Source: Nitrospinota bacterium
Lineage (GTDB): Bacteria; Nitrospinota_A; JADGAW01
DNA length: 24,123 nt
Direction: 5' to 3'
NCBI GenBank assembly: GCA_015231815.1
Contig: JADGAW010000009.1
Location: 1-24,123, forward strand
Position numbers and translations under genes: made by a program. The notes below the pieces were generated by a model. That model was not told where the DNA came from and made no database searches. It saw only the letters and a list, made by a program, of their open reading frames with translations. This document shows positions 21,983-24,123 of this stretch, piece after piece. Positions within the stretch are counted from its first letter, which is position 1. Each line of letters starts with the position of its first letter.

Positions 21983-22438
21983 TTATTTACCTGAATAATT
22001 TCCGTGAATGAAACGACCTTCTTGAATAATTTTTCCATGACGATTTACTACAACTCCTTGACCATGAGGTTTGCCTTCTTTCCAACTACCGGCATAATAT
22101 GATCCGTCAGAATACCTAAATACTCCTCTGCCATCTCTTTTGTCATTTTTCCAGTCACCTTCATATTTTCTTCCATCGGGAAACGTATATACGCCTTTAC
22201 CGTGCCTCATTCCGTCTTTATATTCACCTTCGTATTGTTTACCGTCAGGGAATGAGTATATTCCTTTACCGTCTATTTTTCCGTCTTTCCAGTTCCCTTC
22301 ATACCTGATGCCATCCGGAGATGTTGCAACTCCTTTTCCGTTAATGCAATCTCCCAAGATACATTCTGCAAAACTGTTTTCAACAGTCATAAGCCCTGCA
22401 AAAAGCACCACCATTACAAACATTGACAATGTTTTCAT
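21983..22438 (-). CDS. Exported MORN-repeat protein
   Basis: The 151-residue protein has a signal peptide (1-24, cleavage near SFA-EC) and then four 23-residue MORN repeats at about 46-68, 69-91, 92-114 and 115-137, of the type YEGxWKDGKxxGKGxxxFPDGK, with a decayed fifth at the C-terminus. A short disulfide loop may form between Cys26 and Cys31. MORN repeats fold as a beta-meander and in bacteria are often found in exported proteins of unknown role, sometimes binding lipids or proteins. Nothing enzymatic is visible. The ATG lacks a Shine-Dalgarno sequence. The gene is 66 bases upstream of the cysteine-rich gene on the same strand, so the two may share a transcript. Confidence 0.85.
   Translation of the reverse strand: MKTLSMFVMVVLFAGLMTVENSFAECILGDCINGKGVATSPDGIRYEGNWKDGKIDGKGIYSFPDGKQYEGEYKDGMRHGKGVYTFPDGRKYEGDWKNDKRDGRGVFRYSDGSYYAGSWKEGKPHGQGVVVNRHGKIIQEGRFIHGNYSGK
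22028..22303 (-). repeat. Four tandem 69-base units encoding MORN repeats
   Basis: Each unit encodes 23 residues; unit boundaries by translation are 22303-22235, 22234-22166, 22165-22097 and 22096-22028. The DNA copies have diverged, most in the last unit, but keep recurring stretches around the Asp-Gly-Lys and Gly-Lys-Gly codons, consistent with old internal duplication. Confidence 0.7.
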
Positions 22439-22527
22439 AATTCATTCATTATTGAAGTTTTTCTCTTACTGATTCAAGCTATATGAATGTTTTTCATTGT
22501 ATCATGACGACATATTTTGAAACCAGC

Positions 22528-22539
22528 ATTAACGTTAAT
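22528..22539. other. Twelve-base palindrome in the gap between the cNMP-binding and MORN genes
   Basis: ATTAACGTTAAT is a perfect palindrome 90 bases upstream of the MORN start. It could be an operator. The rest of the 259-base gap 22439-22697 holds no open reading frame I can support and no strong terminator. Confidence 0.2.
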
Positions 22540-22697
22540 TCCCACCATGAGTCCTAAAAAAGACTTCTTGTTTTGAGAACTATTCTGCTCCCAATTAGGA
22601 GAATTAGGTTTTTAGTGTAGGCTAAGCTTTCAGGTTTTTGGAGAAGATGTTTATGCAGAGTAGGTTTTGGAGCAGTAAAGAAGTACGAAGGGTTCAA

Positions 22698-23189
22698 CTA
22701 AACATAAAGGTGTGACCGTATTTCAAAGTTGCCATTTCTCAGGCGACTACTTACCAGCATAGCTAAATTTCTCATAAGTTTATACCCTAAAGGGTGATTA
22801 CTCTTACACAAATTATCTAACGACTCATATGGCAATCTAAATACTATTGTCTCAGTAATCGCTTTAACGTCTGCTGAGCGTCGAGAACCGTCAATATATG
22901 AAAGCTCTCCAATTACGTTATTCCTTCTGACTTTCTGAATCTGAATTGTTGTATCTTGATTTGGTGAAGTCTTTACTTCAATACTTACCCCGCCATCTTT
23001 AATTACCATAAGATCCCGATTTGTACTTTCTTCTTGTAGTAATACTTCTGACGCATTGTATTCTTCAACTTCCACGATATCTGCCAAAGCGATAATCTCA
23101 TCGTCAGTAAAATCGTTAGAGAGAGACGTTGCATCTTTAAGAGATTTTATAATCTCAGATTGAGAGTAATCGGATAATTTTTTTGACAT
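22698..23189 (-). CDS. Stand-alone cyclic nucleotide-binding domain protein
   Basis: The 163-residue protein is essentially one cNMP-binding (Crp/cap-type) domain, about residues 27-150: a beta-roll with VLLQEESTNRDLMVIKDGGVSIE (49-71) and the phosphate-binding cassette IGELSYIDGSRRSADVKA (93-110), where Gly94-Glu95 and Arg104-Ser105-Ala106 match the residues that hold the cyclic nucleotide. No helix-turn-helix follows; the C-terminus ends shortly after the hinge helix (135-152), so it is not a Crp/Fnr transcription factor. It has no signal peptide and should be cytosolic. AAAAGGAC about eight bases before the ATG is a reasonable Shine-Dalgarno sequence. It may be a second-messenger sensor acting through a partner protein; which nucleotide it binds cannot be told. 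Confidence 0.85.
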   Translation of the reverse strand: MSKKLSDYSQSEIIKSLKDATSLSNDFTDDEIIALADIVEVEEYNASEVLLQEESTNRDLMVIKDGGVSIEVKTSPNQDTTIQIQKVRRNNVIGELSYIDGSRRSADVKAITETIVFRLPYESLDNLCKSNHPLGYKLMRNLAMLVSSRLRNGNFEIRSHLYV

Positions 23190-23325
23190 AAGGTAAGTCC
23201 TTTTCGTAAAAGTTACTCATTGAGCGGTTTAAATTCATCAAGCCATGAAAGTAAACATAAAGTCCTTTGATTTAAAAATAATTAAGCTAAAAGAAAATAA
23301 ACTTCTCCTAATCCTTCATAATTAT

Positions 23326-23763
23326 TCACTGGACAACACTACCAATAAATATTGTAAGAGGAGGGTTTTTCTTTTTAAGAATAAACTCATCACTCATTCC
23401 TTCAAAGTCCCCTCTTTCTTTTCCTGCCATCCCACTTTGAGAAACACGAGCTGAAACCCGGATTTTCTTGTCTTTGAAAGCTGATAAAGCAAACTGAGGC
23501 GACATAGCCATAGAATCAGTTAATGTAACCCTCAGCGGTAAATCTTTGGCACTTCCTTTATAGACAGCCAACGGAGCTCTTGGTCCATCTACAGCTTTAG
23601 CAAAAACAAATATTGTTTGCTCTGGCTTTACCTGAGACTTAAGAGTAACAGAGACATCAATGACCGCAGTGATAGAAAAATCAGGCTCCTCTGCTTTCAC
23701 TGGTGCCGTACTTAAGAGCAAAAGAAAAAATAAAAGTAATGGTATGTGCAATGTATTTCTCAA
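23326..23763 (-). CDS. Exported orphan CcmI C-terminal-like domain
   Basis: The 145-residue protein has a signal peptide (1-24, ending VKA-EE) and a mature domain whose pattern closely follows the periplasmic C-terminal domain of CcmI/CycH of the cytochrome c maturation system: IFVFAKAVDGPRAPLAVYKG (51-70), the DLPLRVTLTDSMAMSP segment (74-89), and VSARVSQSGMAG followed by GDFEGMS (103-124). In CcmI this domain binds the C-terminal helix of apocytochrome c; there it is attached to membrane helices and TPRs, which are absent here. The start codon is TTG at 23763, supported by AAAGGA about eight bases upstream; no ATG fits. An extended -10 box is at 23810-23802. No other ccm gene is nearby, so it may serve a different client. 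Confidence 0.72.
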   Translation of the reverse strand: MRNTLHIPLLLFFLLLLSTAPVKAEEPDFSITAVIDVSVTLKSQVKPEQTIFVFAKAVDGPRAPLAVYKGSAKDLPLRVTLTDSMAMSPQFALSAFKDKKIRVSARVSQSGMAGKERGDFEGMSDEFILKKKNPPLTIFIGSVVQ

Positions 23764-23801
23764 CTGACTGTTCCTTTCTCAATAAGAGTGTTAGAAAGTG
23801 A

Positions 23802-23810
23802 ATTCTACCA
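23802..23810 (-). promoter_or_regulatory. Extended -10 promoter element of the CcmI-like gene
   Basis: On the minus strand TG-G-TAGAAT (23810-23802) matches the extended -10 pattern. The start would be near 23795, about 32 bases before the TTG at 23763. No clear -35 box is visible, as is common with extended -10 promoters. Confidence 0.4.
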
Positions 23811-23908
23811 TAAAAGTAATGTAATACCACAGCCTCGACCTGAACTACGCAGGGTGATTTTGTCCTCCCCTCTAAGTATTTCTTAAATCAATGCTTAGCA
23901 ATTACATC

Positions 23909-23937
23909 TGGACATTTCAATAAAAAAGTTGTATTCT
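23909..23937 (+). promoter_or_regulatory. Candidate promoter of the DUF4338 gene
   Basis: TGGACA (23909-23914) and TATTCT (23932-23937) are separated by exactly 17 bases. Transcription would start near 23944, just before the first possible ATG at 23948 and about 25 bases before the third in-frame ATG at 23969. Confidence 0.4.
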
Positions 23938-23947
23938 GTTCTCAATA

Positions 23948-24123
23948 ATGACCTTTATGAGATCCGTTATGAACGTAAAAGAGATTGTTGTTCGTCCTGT
24001 TGAGAGGTTTGAGGAAGAGCGCTATCAACGTTTTATGTCAACCCACCATTACCTCGGCGCTTTGCCCAAGATTGGTGCGACCCTTTGGTATGTTGCGACG
24101 GCGGGAGAGAAATGGGTCGCCCT
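23948..24123 (+). CDS. DUF4338 (DruA-like) protein, N-terminal part, cut by the window edge
   Basis: An open frame of 58 codons runs off the right edge. It encodes a segment with IVVRPVERFEEERYQRFM, THHYLG and GATLWYVATAGEKWVAL, which fits the start of the DUF4338 domain: a basic strand, a helix, HHYLG, then a strand pair ending in W-x-A-L. DUF4338 is the domain of DruA from the Druantia anti-phage system and also occurs in solitary or transposase-associated proteins. This one begins directly at the domain, without the roughly 100-residue N-terminal region of longer members. ATGs at 23948, 23957 and 23969 are all possible; the predicted promoter favours one of the later two. The base composition is clearly more G+C-rich than the rest of the window, suggesting recent acquisition. 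Identification rests on about 50 residues. Confidence 0.6.
   Translation, partial: MTFMRSVMNVKEIVVRPVERFEEERYQRFMSTHHYLGALPKIGATLWYVATAGEKWVA

Noticed and set aside
22140..22472. A 110-codon plus-strand frame with repeated Pro-Ser-rich units
   Set aside because: The repetition is simply the complement of the MORN repeats on the minus strand.
1..24123. CRISPR arrays, tRNA and rRNA genes
   Set aside because: Reading through the gaps on both strands showed no regularly spaced repeats, cloverleaf-type sequence or rRNA-like segment.

Overview
The window is AT-rich (roughly one third G+C by eye) and comes from a Gram-negative bacterium. KdsC implies LPS Kdo synthesis, there are several Sec-exported proteins and a lipoprotein, and a proteobacterial-type 6S RNA sits between zapA and a 5-formyltetrahydrofolate cyclo-ligase. 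The orders rpiB-glyA-nrdR and zapB-zapA-ssrS-fau-rny-ymdB are known from deltaproteobacteria-like lineages, but I cannot name a genus or assign a phylum from sequence alone. Only about a third of the genes have a clear Shine-Dalgarno sequence; many starts lie a short distance downstream of a TATAAT-like -10 box with an A/T-rich leader.

Bases 1-6775 are a forward housekeeping block. It holds sugar-phosphate and one-carbon metabolism (rpiB, glyA), the ribonucleotide reductase repressor nrdR, a siroheme-pathway dehydrogenase, the division factors zapB-like and zapA, 6S RNA, the folate enzyme fau, RNase Y and its usual neighbour ymdB. Folate metabolism (glyA, fau), RNA turnover and regulation (6S RNA, RNase Y) and division are interleaved as an old conserved string.

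Bases 6826-10962 are on the minus strand: a SEC-C/YchJ protein followed by an exported YceI protein with a ten-cysteine extension, and a 4xCBS-2xPAS-GGDEF diguanylate cyclase with a good sigma70-type promoter. A divergent kdsC (+) follows. It converges on a rubrerythrin with an N-terminal rubredoxin domain, across a bidirectional terminator.

Bases 12415-20622 are a glycan island: three glycosyltransferase genes (five GT-A domains in total), a radical SAM protein with its SPASM-like cysteine segment at the wrong (N-terminal) end, a methyltransferase with an extra C-terminal beta-rich domain, and a very large sulfotransferase-GT2-GT2 fusion. Together they suggest a decorated (methylated, sulfated) surface polysaccharide or glycan, though the product cannot be deduced.

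Bases 20761-23763 are a run of short minus-strand genes, four of them exported: a tiny lipoprotein, a 12-cysteine protein of unknown family, a MORN-repeat protein, a stand-alone cyclic-nucleotide-binding domain, and a secreted orphan copy of the C-terminal domain of the cytochrome c maturation factor CcmI. The window ends inside a DUF4338 (DruA-like) gene of visibly higher G+C, which looks like the edge of a mobile or defence-related insertion.
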